Shown here piece by piece: positions 12,657 through 27,600 of a stretch of DNA of 64,000 nt. Below the pieces are notes generated by a model, which saw only the letters and a list, made by a program, of their open reading frames with translations, ran no database searches and had not been told where the DNA came from. This stretch comes from Phoronis australis. Taxonomy: Eukaryota; Phoronida; Phoronidae. The stretch's first letter is position 1; each line of letters opens with the position of its first letter. The stretch covers positions 337,477-401,476 of the forward strand of contig NMRA01000102.1 of the NCBI GenBank assembly GCA_002633005.1, read 5' to 3'. The position numbers and the translations under genes are program-made.

Positions 12657-15600
12657 CTGGAAAATCAGAACACAAGTAATTTTTATCCAACTTTTTCTGT
12701 GTTGCGGATTCACTGCAGACTTCCAACAACATGCCAGGGGACTTTTAAGAAAAAAATTGATCAACGCCTTTTTAAACGCACAAAGTGTTTTTGTATCCTA
12801 GCGTTGGGCAAATGATAGTTACAGCCAAACCATTTTAAACGGTGCCTGGATGCAACAATAGCCTTCCAAGCACATTCTGGTGGTTAGTGGAGTTGTATAA
12901 ACTGGTGTAACCATCAAATTGCAACAGTTCGTATAAACCCTTGAAACACTGTCAGCATTTGACAAATAACCTGCACTGATGCAAAGAAATGATGAATTTA
13001 AATTGCATGAGCAAATACAGTTTCCACATGAACTTCACAATATCATTAACAGATGACAATAAGACAACTGGTGCATCAAGCTGCCTCAGCTCTCCCAGCT
13101 CTCCCGCAAGATTTTGAGCACTTGTACACACCATCTCTACACCTACATTTGTTTTAATTATATCACGACATTTTGTCCTTCAAAAGTCTGCGCAATCTGT
13201 CACAGTTTGAGGCTTGTGACAGTTTGTGCAACAAAACAAATAACAAGAGCGCTCGGAGGAGCGACACTTGGACAAATTACGCGAAAACAGGATGATGGGG
13301 AGGACGACGACAACGACGATCATGACGACTAGCGAGAAATGAAAAACATCTTATGAAAGCCCGTTTAAAACTCTATCGAACTGTACAGATTTCTGATTGG
13401 TTAATATACATGGCAAGAAAATCCCAGCACACAAAACTATTTGCAAAAAACGCCAAATTTGACAATTTTCTCCCTAAAATAACCACTTCCCTGCAAGTGC
13501 TAGAAAAAGTCTGACTACAGATTCAGAATGCTCGTCCTCACTAACTATGTAGTCATAGTAAGCCTCTTACCAACTACTTTTTTGGCAAATTTGATCTGTC
13601 TGACAGCCACCTGAAATCGCACCCGCTTTCTCGGACAGGGGTTGATAGCAAATGACAGCCACCAGTTTGCATCAAAAGTAGGTAAAACTTGGCTTTTTTC
13701 ATTCAAAAACACAAGTAAATAAATTTCTTGGCAATTGCTGTCAACAATTTCCTCAAATCACCTGCCAAACCTGACACACGCCCTCAACATAAATTCTAGG
13801 GACTAGAAAATGCTCCGTGGCCACGGCCTGACTGTTCAGGTTCAGTGCTACCTACAGTCTTGAGTGACAATAAGCAAAATTAACGACGATGATTGTGATG
13901 ATGAAGGTGGCGATGATGAACAACATCATAACATTCATACGACTAACTTAGGTGTCATAAATTAGTAAGAAATAAGCTAGTCTTGTTCAAATAAACTAAA
14001 CCAAAAATCAATGCAGTAAGAGCACTCAACAAAGGAACAGCGCTATCAGAAAATTTCAAATAATTAAAAAAGTAGACGTTCTAGCGAAAAATGAAAAACT
14101 TCTTCTGAAAGCCCGTTCCAAACTCTATCTAAATTGATAGTTTCCATAATTTTTTCGAAAAACTGAAATTTTGTGGGTTTTTTTGAAATTCAAAGTCAAA
14201 TAACTCGAAAACAGTAAGTCTGAGAAAAACGATATCGCAGAACTTTTGAAAGAGCATACTTCAAGGAATCCACATGCAAAAATTCACGTCATTTGCTCTT
14301 CCCGTTAAAAATGTGACCGTAGAGCGATTGAAAACGGGTGAAAATGCACCAGAGCCTCCATTTTGAAAGTGACTTCCGGTTAAACAAAATTTTATGAAAG
14401 TCAATAAACAGCAACAAACAAGTGACCAGTTTGAAAATGATTAGTTCGCCAATGCGCCCTCTACAGGAAAAAAAACGTTTTCGGCCAGCTATCGAGGTGC
14501 GCATGCGCCACTGCCGATATTTCCACCGTCTTTGACCAGAACTTAAAGATTTACGGCGCAGTTGTAGTGCTTGTGTGCTATAATAATCGTAACAATGTTC
14601 AGCCCTGCACGTTGAAAGATGTGACCTCTATGAGCAATGTCTTCATGGTCTTGTTCAATAGAAGCTAAACCAACCTCAGTGCAGCAAGAGCTGTCAACAA
14701 AGGAACAGCGCTAGCAGAAAATCTCAAATAATTCAAAAAGTAGACGTCGTAGCGAAAAATGGAAATCTTCTGAAAGCAAGTCCAAAAATTCTATCTAAAT
14801 TGATTAGTTTTGCAACATTCCATAAATTTTGCGAAAAAATTGAAATTTTGTGTTTTTTGAAATTCTAAGTCAAATAACTCGAAAACGGTAAGTCCGAGAA
14901 AACTGTTATCGCAGAACTTTTGAAAGAGCATACTTCAAGGAATACACATGCAAAAATTCATGTCATTTGCTCTTCCCGTTAAAAAGGCGACAGCAGAACG
15001 ACTGAAAATGGGTGAAAATGCACCAGAGCCGCCATCTTGAAAGTGACTTTCGGTTAAACAAAATTTTACAAAAGCTGATCAATAGCAACAAATACGTGAT
15101 CACTTTGAAAGTGATTGATTCGCCAATGCGCCCTCTACAGGAGAAAACGTTGTTGGCCAGATATCGAGGTGCGCATGCGCCATTGTCAATATTTCCGCCA
15201 TCTTTATCCGGAAGTCAGTGTTTTTCAGTACAGTTGTAGCACGTGTTCTACAATAATCGTACCAAGTTTCAGCTCTGTACGNCAGATTCAGAATGCTCGT
15301 CCTCACTAACTATGTAGTCATAGTAAGCCTCTTACCAACTACTTTTTTGGCAAATTTGATCTGTCTGACAGCCACCTGAAATCGCACCCGCTTTCTCGGA
15401 CAGGGGTTGATAGCAAATGACAGCCACCAGTTTGCATCAAAAGTAGGTAAAACTTGGCTTTTTTCATTCAAAAACACAAGTAAATAAATTTCTTGGCAAT
15501 TGCTGTCAACAATTTCCTCAAATCACCTGCCAAACCTGACACACGCCCTCAACATAAATTCTAGGGACTAGAAAATGCTCCGTGGCCACGGCCTGACTGT

Positions 15601-18600
15601 TCAGGTTCAGTGCTACCTACAATCTTGAGCGACAATAGGCAAAATTAACGACGATGATTGTGATGATGAAGGTGGCGATGATGAACAACATCATAACATT
15701 CATACGACTAACTTAGATGTCATAAATTAGTAAGAAATAAGCTACAGTCTTGTTCAAAAGAAGCTAAACCAACATCAGTGCAGTAAGAGCTGTCAACAAA
15801 GGAACAGCGCTAGCAGAAAATCTCAAATAATTCAAAAAGTAGACGTCGTAGCGAAAAATGGAAATCTTCTGAAAGCAAGTCCAAAAATTCTATCTAAATT
15901 GATTAGTTTTGCAACGTTCCATAAATTTTGCGAAAAAATTGAAATTTTGTGTTTTTTGAAATTCTAAGTCAAATAACTCGAAACGGTAAGTCCGCCACGT
16001 CCGCCATTTTGAATTCAACCATGACCAAAAACAATAGGCTTCCAGGACTTTCCAATCTACACGTCGTGTGCAAATTTCGTGAAAATCGGAGGAAAATTGC
16101 GACCTGTAGAGTGCGAACAAAAAAAAAAAAAAACTTGATGTCAGACCAGCATACTTTGGCGAAAGTAAAAATTGTTGCAATGAAATCTTTTGACAGCTTG
16201 CTCTTCAACAATTTGCACAAACTATTGCAATTTGAAGACTGACTGTACTTTGGAAGCAAGTTTTCCGATATGCAAAATTGACTAAATACACGACACTTAT
16301 CGTTATTAACAGTCTTTATTCCGTTTTGTTCGTATCCTCAGATGAATTACCAATGAAAACTTGCAAAACACAGAACTAGTGAGCTGACTTACATCTCGTT
16401 TTGAGACTGGCTTCAAGAACAGCCAGGAGTCTTCGTGGTCTACAATCTCGTAAACCAATTTCTCCATCATCTTCATGGAATGGCTAGTGTCACTGCCTCG
16501 GCTTTTTGTCGTCTGCTTCGCTTCAGCTTCTGATAACAACAGGATAGCACCAAATAACAATGAGTTAACTGGCAAAATACTCAACGTTATACAGAGTAAC
16601 ATCAGGTTAATATATACATCAAAGGTGAAGAATATTGCCAGACAAAAGAATAAGGGTAATATTGTTCTCACGAAGTCTATATCACCTGATATGCCTGAAG
16701 GGTCGGTCTATATTTGTTTTATCACACTACCACAAATGCTTCTTTCCGGTGATTTTTTGTCTTAGATAAACGTGTTCTTACAAGATTAGAGGAACTGTCA
16801 TTGTCTGCTCTCCTTGTTGTCAGGCTTTATGGATTTTATAGCGCCTGATTGGTCAGATTGTGACTAACAGCATCTGATGTCAAGGCGGCATAAATGAGAA
16901 AGTGGTACACCATGCCTGACTTGGAAATATTTCTGATAATTGGAAGTTGCCATAGAGTGTTTCAGCCAATCAGCGGACTATGCTGGTTTTCCACGTGCCT
17001 GGGCTACACAGTTCCACGTTTACTCAGTTGAGAAACTCACAAGTGGTCTATTGTCAGCAAGCTGCAAAACGGCTCAGTACAAGGGGTGATACAGAAGGGC
17101 TCAGTGCAAGGGGTGATTCAGAAGGGCTCAGTACAAGGGGTGATTCAGAAGGGCTCAGTACATGGGTTGCAGAAGGGCTCTACAGCACAAGGGGTGATTC
17201 CAAACTATTTATTCCATGTATCTGCAGAAGCAGGCTAAAAGTATGAACTGCTATCTGATAAATTTGGACAACACAGTGTTAAAGGTGAGGGAAATCCAAG
17301 ATCAATTTGTCTGATTATTTTCTCTATTTCTGACACATTCTGGGGAGGCAACTACCGCCTCTTCAAAAACTGCCTAATTAAAACTTTCCAGCAAATATTT
17401 AATGAAGCTATCTATGACTGGTAACAAGGGCCCTCTTGGAAAGCAGTGCTATCACTGAAGAGGCCACCCTCATTTTAAATATCACAATAATAAATAAATA
17501 AACAAGAGGGTAACTGGAACACTGGTCGGTCTAATGAAGTTATCTATGACTGGTAACAAGGGTGTTACTGGAACACTGGTCGGTCTAATGAAGTTATCTG
17601 TGACTGGTAACAAGGGTGTTACTGGAACACTGGTCGGTCTAATGAAATTATCTATGACTGGTAACAAGGGTGTTACTGGAACACTGGTCGGTCTAATGAA
17701 GTTATCTATGACTGGTAACAAGAGTGTTACTGGAACACTGGAAGATACAAATTCCTTGATTGAAATTTGTGTATAACCATTACAATTGACAACAAAATGA
17801 TGAAAACCCTAATGATGCTCAACTAGGATACCCTAAAATGAAAATGTTAACTACAAAAAGGACAGTAATAGCCTCTTGCAGGGGTACTGCATTATGAGAA
17901 CCAGTTTGTTTCACTGAATAATAGGCATCAAAATGGTTCTCTAAATCCAGGACCCCTGTGAATGTTGCCCAAAGAACAACACAATTCACATACCATCATC
18001 TGAGCTGTGACCTCTTTTTCCAGCACGGCTATTTGGTCGTGAAGTACTTGGTTCAATACTTTGACGTTTGCTGGCAGCTCGACTGCTAGGTCGAGAGGTG
18101 CTAAGTTCAGTAGTCTGGCGTTTATTTGCAGCCTGGCTGTTTGAGCGAGTTGTGTTAACAGGACTGCTTTTAGATCGAGATGAGCTGCGAACAGAATTTG
18201 GAGTGGAGCGTCCCGACTTTGGCAAAAGTTTGTCCCGCATTCCTAATGTGCATAAAAAGACATGATAAAGTATAAAACATAAGGGCAAAAGAAGGTCTTC
18301 AAGCTTCCAGCAGATTATTTGGATGTTTAGGGACATTGTATCTGGCACTGTTATGCTGCCATTTGGACCCACACATAGGAATAGAGCACAGTCACATCAT
18401 GTTTGTAGGCCTTGTATTCTGATGCAGGTAACAGCGAGGACAATTTAGACCTTGATAATTTCTAAAATTATGTGTTTGGATTAATTGGTGTGTTCGAACA
18501 AGAGTTACACCCACTGTATGCTATCGAGAAGTTGAGAACTAAGATTGACAAAGTCCATAAACAGGTAATAATTTTCAAAGTGCTTAGTAATTCACAACGC

Positions 18601-21600
18601 TACATAAATGTGGCATAATTAGTATTACTGTTTTAAACTTTGGCATTTTGATTTTATTTGACCACGTGTTATACATCAAAAGTATCTCATACTAAACAAG
18701 AAAATAAGTCTATGTTAAGCTCAATATTGTTATTCATCATTCTCAATATTGTTATTCATCATTCTCAATATTGTTATTCATCATTCTCAATATTGTTATT
18801 CATCATTCTCAATATTGTTATTCATCATTCTCAATATGACCACAAACTTAAGGTATGTACATTGTGTTGCTGTAATATCAATTATACAATAAATTTTCTG
18901 GAGAAAAAAAGAGAAACACATCGAAAAAGACAACTTGCCTTTCAAACTGATTTTCGTAGGTTTTGGTGACTCTTCTCGATCCACTTCAGAATCTTCTTCC
19001 TCATTCTCTTCCGAGTCATCATTTTCAGAGCTATCAAACAAACACAAGTGATGTCAGGTTTTAGGGTCACACCCATAGAGACATGACCATTAAATCTATA
19101 CAATTGATTAAATTTCCGAGTCCAGGTATTACAGAGGCTTGCAGGCTTACTGATATCAAATACTAACATCTATATAACAAGACATCATGAACATCTACTT
19201 CGTTTTTTATCCATTTAATCTCTTGTTTTAGAAGGTGATGGGACTAATGTTCTTAACTAATGTTTTATTCATTACCTGTCTTCACTCTCATCATCATCAT
19301 CTTCTTCTTCACAACTTTCTTCATCTTCATCCTCATCCTCATCACTTGAGTCATCCAAGTTGTCTGCGAACGACTTGCGTTTTTTCCTGGGACTCGCTTT
19401 ACGAGTCTCCTTAGGTCGGCACTCTGGACAGTACCATTCACCTTGAGGTATTTTCTACCAATTAAGGGAGCAAGTAAATGCTAACAGCTGCAACATCATT
19501 TTGGCACCAGCTTCACTTAAAGTCCTGTCTACACTTAAAGTCGAATTTGAAGGCTAATTCCTTATCTCTGCAATTGTTTGGTCAAATTACTTTGAAACAC
19601 AACACATAGCGATGATGTGAATATGAAGTAGGTTGAAAATTGCCAAATGTTTTTAAGAACGAGTTTTGCGTTGAAAATGGTTCGCTGTAAATCACTCAAC
19701 CGTATCTAGTAAGTATCGTGACGTGGTGTTGGTGAACAACACTGCATTATGTGGGTTATGTGAGCCCCCAACGTACGTAATTAGTGCAAAGGTCACCTAT
19801 TTGCAGAATTTTTTGTTTCCACATTTACAAGTTGTCAATGAATACAACTTCCCTTAGATGATGTTCAAATAGCATTGTCATTTAGTTCCAGCTATACATT
19901 AGCATAGTTAGGAGCATGCAAATACATCTTTAAAGTCATAATATTTGCAACATCATTTTGACACCAGATACACTTAAAGTCCTGTCTTCAAACAAAATTT
20001 TGTTTTTTAGATGCATTGGGCTGCCATAAGCAATATTAGAAAACAAAATTTAAAAACTTGAACGTAGGTTCATCAAATGATAAGTGACAGGCTAGATGTA
20101 AACACTTTCAATACTATCTACACAAATACCTTGACAGGAGGTTTGAGACAGAACATGTGGTGCCCTCTATCACAGCCATCACATAGCAACATCTGGTCAG
20201 CATAGCTCTGTCGTTTGCAGATTTTACACCTGGCGTTGAGTACAGACTTGGACCAGATGATGCTGGTGTCCAGTGTAGACAGGTGAAGGAACACCTGCGA
20301 AAGGCTGGTACACTTCATCAGTGATTCCTCCCAACGCTCCAGTACCGTCTTAGAGGGACGAGCGGGCACCTCTTTGTCACCTGTAAAGTTTTAAAAAGGT
20401 AACATGGAGTTATGTAGTCCAGGTATATATATTAGTACAACATTGACAGAGCTGACGAGTTATGATTAGAACTTCAGTCACAAATTTGTCACAAAATGAT
20501 TAGTGGGACATTCTTTCACCTTTATCCTGCTCAACATGGTCATACACAATTTTGATCGACACTTTAAAAAATATTCACCCAAAACACACCATCATTGCTT
20601 TAGTACAAATACCAATATTTACGGCAAACAAACATGCGTTCTTCAAAAAACTGTTTAGGTATCAGCACAGAGTTCATGGGTATACAATCATACCTTAGTT
20701 ACTAGAGAATGAGATACATACACAAAACGTACCGAGAGTGGCGTAGATGAAGTAATATCCCACAAGACATTATTCCACGTATCGACCTTGACCTTAGGTC
20801 TCAGTCGATACTCAGAATAAGATGGAGAGGGGCATTACTTCATCTCTGCCACACAACGTCTGGATCACATCCTATATGTATGTACTTGCGCATTAGCTTA
20901 CAAGTTTTCTTTAGTAAAAGAAACAGTTTTAATGTAACGATTTCTTACTTGAAAACAGATAACAAAGACGAAAGCAATGGTAATTGTGCATTGAACTTGT
21001 AAAATTTCCTGAAAATAGTTAAATACAGTTGATATTGTAGTTACCGAGGAATCAGAGCATGAGATGCAGGTGATATATTTAGCAAATAAAACTGAGACAG
21101 AAGTGTCATATCATTAACAGTTTTGTACCAGATGTTATGTTTGGAACCTGATTGCATGTTGAGTGTTATTCATACTGCTGCAATTGTATTACTTTTAACT
21201 ACTTTTGGAAAGTTTGATGATCGAACTTGCTAACGGCGGCGAGTAGAAATTGACATACCTTTTGAACTTTCCATGTTAGAGGGCACTGTTGAAGTAGTGG
21301 GGGAGGTGAATACGGAAAACAATATCACATGGCCGTATTGCACTCGACTGATTCACCGCGTATGGGATAAAATAAGTTCAAACCAACCTTATGAGAACTC
21401 TTAATCAAAGCTGAACACAAATCACACTCGTATTTTATAGTAAAGTTAAACAAAACACTGATTAAGTAATGACTATTACCCTGGGACATCCCACTTCACA
21501 AAATGGCCAGTGTCGAATGTCATGACTTAATTTTGCAACCCTCACAAAAAAGTCTTGAAATAAGGCAAGCTAGCACTTCTTATTTTCTATAGTTACACAG

Positions 21601-24600
21601 TGGTCTGAATGGAACTCGTGTATATTTTTGGCTTTAAGGAACATAATCAATTTTAAAACTGAACAATGCACTTTTAGGATTATTGTTGTGTAAGATAGAC
21701 TTCTTGAACTTATTACACTTGACCAGAACAGCAAAATCTGTTGTGTTTTTGTTATTTTATCAGAGATCGCCAGTTTCAGACATCTCCTAACCATTCTGTA
21801 GAATTCACTAAAATCAAGGCTGGTCTCATCACTGCTGAGAATACTCGACTGTGTGCCACAATGAATTTTAGCTCTTTTAGTAAAGTGTTGGACTGCGACC
21901 GCTGAAGTCAAGGGTTTGAATCTGTGTTGAAGCTGACCTCATATACACAACATTGCAGCCTCACTTCAGTAACTTCTGAAACTTACTTTGCAGTTAGTCC
22001 TGTTTGACCCCCTCAACATTGAATTGAACTAAGTTTTACAAGCACTGCAGAACCACTGTAAACAGTTACACAGTCATGTTGCATGGCGTTAAACTCAGTG
22101 TTTCAAATTCTGAAAACTAAATCAAACAAAAGCTCCCTTTTTAACAAAGGTACAGTCCTTATGAACTTGACCTAACCTTTATCTTCCGGCTTCTCCTCGT
22201 CTTCCTCTTCCTTGGGCTTTTTGCTAGACTTCTTAGAGTCATGGTCTTTCTTGTCTGCTTTCACTGTAGCCTTTTGACGAGCTTTTTTAACAGTCTCAGT
22301 CTCTCCTGAAATGAAAATGACCCTGCATCATGTGAGCTGAACCAATGAGAGTGAACCTGCATCATGTGAGCTGAACCAATAAGAGTGAACCTGCATCACG
22401 TGAGCTGAACCAATGAGAGTGAACCTGCATCATGTGAGCTGAACCAATGAGAGTGAACCTGCATAATGTGAGCTGAACCAATGAGAGTGAACCTGCATCA
22501 TGTGAGGTGAACCCGGTACAGAATGATTGATACAGATAACATTCCACAGTTGACACCATTTTTCTACATCTAAACACTCATCATTCCTTACTGTACCTAA
22601 TGTGCAGCCATTGCTGTGTCATTATTAACTCCTTTCCGCTAGATGTAGTTGGACGGTGGTCTGCACTCTTGCAGTGAGATATCACAGTATTTTTTATTAA
22701 GTCTTGCATGCTGCTCAAATTGTTGTGCAGTGGGATAATCCAACAATTCACACAAAAATGTTTCAAGTCAAAACACGTCTGTGAATGACAGAAACTGCCT
22801 TTCATCCGTGTCAACCTGAACGTCTTGCACAACAAAATTAGACAATGGCTCAAGCCAACACACAGGTTCATGCACTCACTGTATATTCTATGCATAATTA
22901 ATTGTGCTTAAGGTTGCAGACTGCATCCCAGTTGGCTGAGTTCAATGATGGCAGCCGCCTGCTCGAAGCCGGTATTATTTATGGCCATGCTGCGAAGAGT
23001 CACAAGAAGGGCCGTGCCCGAGTGCTGTCTAATCAAATGCTTACAGGCAACGTCGGCCCTGGAGTTCTGCGCCTTCTGCTGTCACGGGGATGGTCTGGGG
23101 AGGGGATTAATGCACCAGCATATCCCCAATGATCCTGTCCGTGACAGGTATTACAGGTATTACCTTTTAACTCACCAGTGATTATTAGGGCTTTTAAAAT
23201 CCAGTTTACGCCACTTTTAAACCTCCGATTATTTCTCAAATGATGATATTTTCATAATATATCTACACAAATACGCTATATGCAAATGGCAAATATCCTT
23301 AGATTGCCTGGTATGATCATTACTTATATTTCCACATATAACCGTTTTATGGCCCAGTTTAAAACATTCTTAACAGCTCTGTATACCACAATCACAAACC
23401 TCAATTTTCCTCAAAAAATAATTACCAAAGATTGTTGATTTTCAAAAATCGTGTCAAATTGTTAAAATTGATCCAAAATTTGAGGTTTGGGTTTTCAAAA
23501 ATTTAGCACCAGCTGATATGTACATATCAATAGGCTAAAACACGACTTTGTGTTTCTTTAAGACGTAGTGAGCCTTACCCAGAGGTGTACTAAGGAACCT
23601 CGGCTCAATCCCCTGCTGAATCTGTAGTAGTGCTCTGGACAGATCCTTCACCAGTTGACTTAGTTCTTCATCCTCTGTCTCCAACTCTTCATCATCGGCA
23701 CTGCAATAAACAAAATGAAAGTCCTGTTGCCTGTCGCCACCTCTGCAGGGTCGTGACCACCACATGACTCAAGACTCAAGTCAAAAATTGACCAATCACA
23801 TCACCCAAAATTAAAAATTTCCCCCAAGCATGCCAAAATTGACCAATCACATCACCCAAAATTAAACATTTCAACCAAGCATGCCAAAATTGACAAATCA
23901 CATCACCCAAAATTGAACATTTCCTCCAAGCATGCCACAATTGTCCAATCACATCACCCAAAATTAAACATTTCAACCAAGCATGCCAAAATTGACCAAT
24001 CACATCAACCAAAATTAAACATTTCAACCAAGCATGCCAAAATTGACAAATCACATCATCCAACCATGCCAAAATTGTCCAATCACATCACCCAAAATTA
24101 AACATTTACCCCAAGCATGCCAAAACTGATCAATCACATCACCCAAAATTAAACATTTACCCCAAGCATGCCAAAATTGACCAATCACATCACCCAAAAT
24201 TAAACATTTCCCCCAAGCATACCAAGTGATTCATTGATTAACAAATGGAGTCATGGCTCCACTGATGTGGTTCAGCAAAGTAACAAAAGCAGGTGAGCTT
24301 GCATTAACATCTCTCATTGTGACAGCCTCATTTTTGCTACAAAAATATCTTTTTTGATGTAAACTGAAAAAGCATTTTGTCCAATTGTAAAAAAACATTT
24401 TGAACCACTTATTCTATAATCCATCATAGAAGGAAAAATTTATTTTAGCTTTATTTAGTCATCAACAGATTTGAGACATTTTGGATATTATTTGACGCCC
24501 GATTTAATGCAAAGCATCCTTGATGAATTATTTAAGGTCATCACATATCAGTTAAAATACATTCCAAACCAACAGAATTCAATTGTCTGCAGTGACAAAC

Positions 24601-27600
24601 TATTTCATCGTTTTTCAGCAAGACCAACAATCCACATTTTACGAAACATCACTATGTGATTTGTTTGACCAATCATAAGTTGAGAGAATTCTGTTTGACC
24701 AATCATAAGTTGAAAGAATTCTGTTTGACCAATCATAAGTTGACAGAATTGTGTTTGACCAATCATAAGTTGACAGAATTATGTTTGACCAATCATAAGT
24801 TGAAAGAATTCTGTTTGACCAATCATAAGTTGACACAATTATGTTTGACCAATCATAAGTTGAAAGAATACTGTTTGACTAAACATGAGTTTGACATCAC
24901 TAATGATTACTTGTGACTGATCACAATTAAGAATGTATTCACATTGTCCAATTGTAAATAAGAATAAACCTCTCTGCATACTCCCAACTTCATCAATTTT
25001 GCAAAGAATGCAGGGCCCCCGAAGTCTCGAAATTGGGGCCAAATATCAGCCCATATGAAAAATATTTAAAAATCATGCGAAATACCCCCATCAGGCCCAA
25101 AATTTCCCATTCGATGATTAAATAAACTTCCCTCAAGCTTTTAAGCGCTTAAATATGCGTTAGTTTTGGCATACTTGAGGAATCGTCAATGTGGGGTGGT
25201 GTCTAAGTGGTGGAATTGATGGTGACCGGTGGGGGCATTATCCCTCAAAAGGAACGAGCACCGTTCCCTTCACAAGAGTGAGGGCCCTAAAAAGGCATAG
25301 TTTGAACACAACTGATTGGTGTAACCAGTAGTACCTCGTCTCCTTCACTTCCTCTGTCTGTCCACTCCACGTCAATCCATCACACTGGGCACTATAAGAA
25401 CCATTTTCAATAGCCTCTCTCCACTGAGCACGGTTCTTTACCTGAAACAAAACATGCATAAGCACAAAACGTTTAAACAAAGCACTATGGTAAATACTTG
25501 GTAAGTGGCCAGACTCATTGGTCCAGCTACTAACCTTGGTATCTGTAGAATGAGTGAAGAAGAGTTATCTTACTTCCCCTGTATGAGAGTTTAATCCAAC
25601 ACAGGTTATTTGCTTATATCCCTGTCATAGCTGGTACTAATTCGTACACCTGTGTTGACATAGAAATAAAGGTTTTAACCTATTTTATTCAATCAGACAC
25701 AACTATACGCCAATGGTGTCAGGGACCAGGAATATAATGACACCATTTTGACTGAGAGCTCACAACACTCAAAGTTGAGCCACACAGGCACTCCTCAATG
25801 CACAGACACCTGTTTGAGGAGACCATCAACCTACTTATCAGATATCTATGTTATGACAAATGCCCATGTAAACAACTGGCCTCCATATCTGTCCCTGCTC
25901 TAAGCTCAGTAGAACTAGACACAGATTATGTAAACTATGTGGATGTGACCCACAAGGAGCCCAGATCAGCTTCATGCTTTTGTTCAGCAAACTGTATACT
26001 TACTTATGCATCCACATTTACAGGAAGTTTGATCTTCTTTATGTTTACACCTCAATTAACCTTTTAGCATATTTAAATGAGGAAATAAGCCTATGCCTTC
26101 TATACAAAACAAACCTTTACTCAGTTTTGAAGTGATCTCAAATCGTTCTTCACTCAGTTTTGAAGTGATCTCAATTGTTCTTTATTCAGTTTTGAACTGA
26201 TCTCAAATTGTTCTTTACTCAGGTTAGGAGTGATTTCTGGGTTTGGGAAGACCTCACAATTGAACACTGCTTCAGACCAGAGTCAATACATTCGTTGTAT
26301 CAGATGGGTTGGGAAGACCTCACTATTGAACACTACTTCAGACTAGAGTCTTTGCATTCGTTTGATCAGATGGGTTGGGAAGACCTCACAATATTGAACA
26401 GTGCATCAGACCAGAGACTATACATTCGTGTGATCAGAAGGGTTGGGAAGACCTCACAATATTGAACACTGCATCAGACCAGAGACTATACATTCGTTTG
26501 ATCAGATGGGTTGGGAAGACCTCACTATTGAACACTACTTCAGACCAGAGTCTTTGCATTCGTTTGATCAGATGGGTTGGGAAGACCTCACTATTGAACA
26601 CTACTTCAGACCAGAGTCTTTGCATTCGTTTGATCAGATGGGTTGGGAAGACCTCACTATTGAACACTACTTCAGACCAGAGTCTTTGCATTCGTTTGAT
26701 CAGATGGGTTGGGAAGACCTCACAATATTGAACACTACTTCAGACCAGAGTCTATACATTCATTTGATCAGATGGGTTGCTTTATGAGCCAAGAATGGTA
26801 CCAAGCAATTATGATCTGTAAGTTGTAAGGGACAAGCTAAAATCAGTCTTATAACAGTAAGCTGTTTAAAACATAGTTTTTCAATTCACAACAGCTTTAT
26901 AACTAATGATTACGGTATTTGGCAGATAAAACATGCTACTATCCACAGCTCAATTGAGGTCACATAAGACTTATGAAAAATGCCCAACTACAGCAAATTT
27001 TGAAACATCATATCTCAGAAATGGTAATTTGAGGCATTCAGATACTGATTTATGCACTACTCTGTACACTGCTCTGTACACTGCTCTGTGCACTACTCTG
27101 TGCACTACTCTGTGCACTACTCTGTGCACTACTCTGTGCACTACTCTGTGCACTACTCTGTGCACTACTCTGTGCACTACTCTGTGCACTACTCTGTGCA
27201 CTACTCTGTGCACTACTCTGTGCACTACTCTGTGCACTACTCTGTACACTACTCTATATACTGATTTATGCACTGCTCTGCAACACGATGTTAAGAATTT
27301 TTTTAAATGTTCCATTTTTGAGGGGCCATCAAAACATTAGACTATTATGATGTTCATGAAAAAGGTTGCATAAAACAAAGATGAAAAGATTCAAGAAAAC
27401 TGTAGCAGCATTTTTGAGATTTCATCTTGAACATTTATATTAAACAAATTGTGCCAAGTTATTGATACTGCTGCTTAGTAATCAAGTAATGTTACTTTTC
27501 CCTACATTTTACTCAAAATACATGGATTGGCACAATTAAGGTCTTGTCAATAAAGTGCTACACAACATTGATAAGTCTCACCTTGATGGCACCCAAACTT

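Noticed and set aside
18920..18936. GT donors for exon 23 just after the GC donor
   Set aside because: They give phase 2 with early stops in exon 24, or TGA at the junction.
23785..24885. Regular repeats that look like a CRISPR array
   Set aside because: There are no unique spacers; the units are contiguous minisatellites in an animal intron.
26933..27340. Open frames of more than 100 codons encoding Leu-Cys-Thr-Thr or His-Tyr-Ser-Val repeats
   Set aside because: Produced by a 12-bp tandem repeat; all frames without a stop in one unit stay open.
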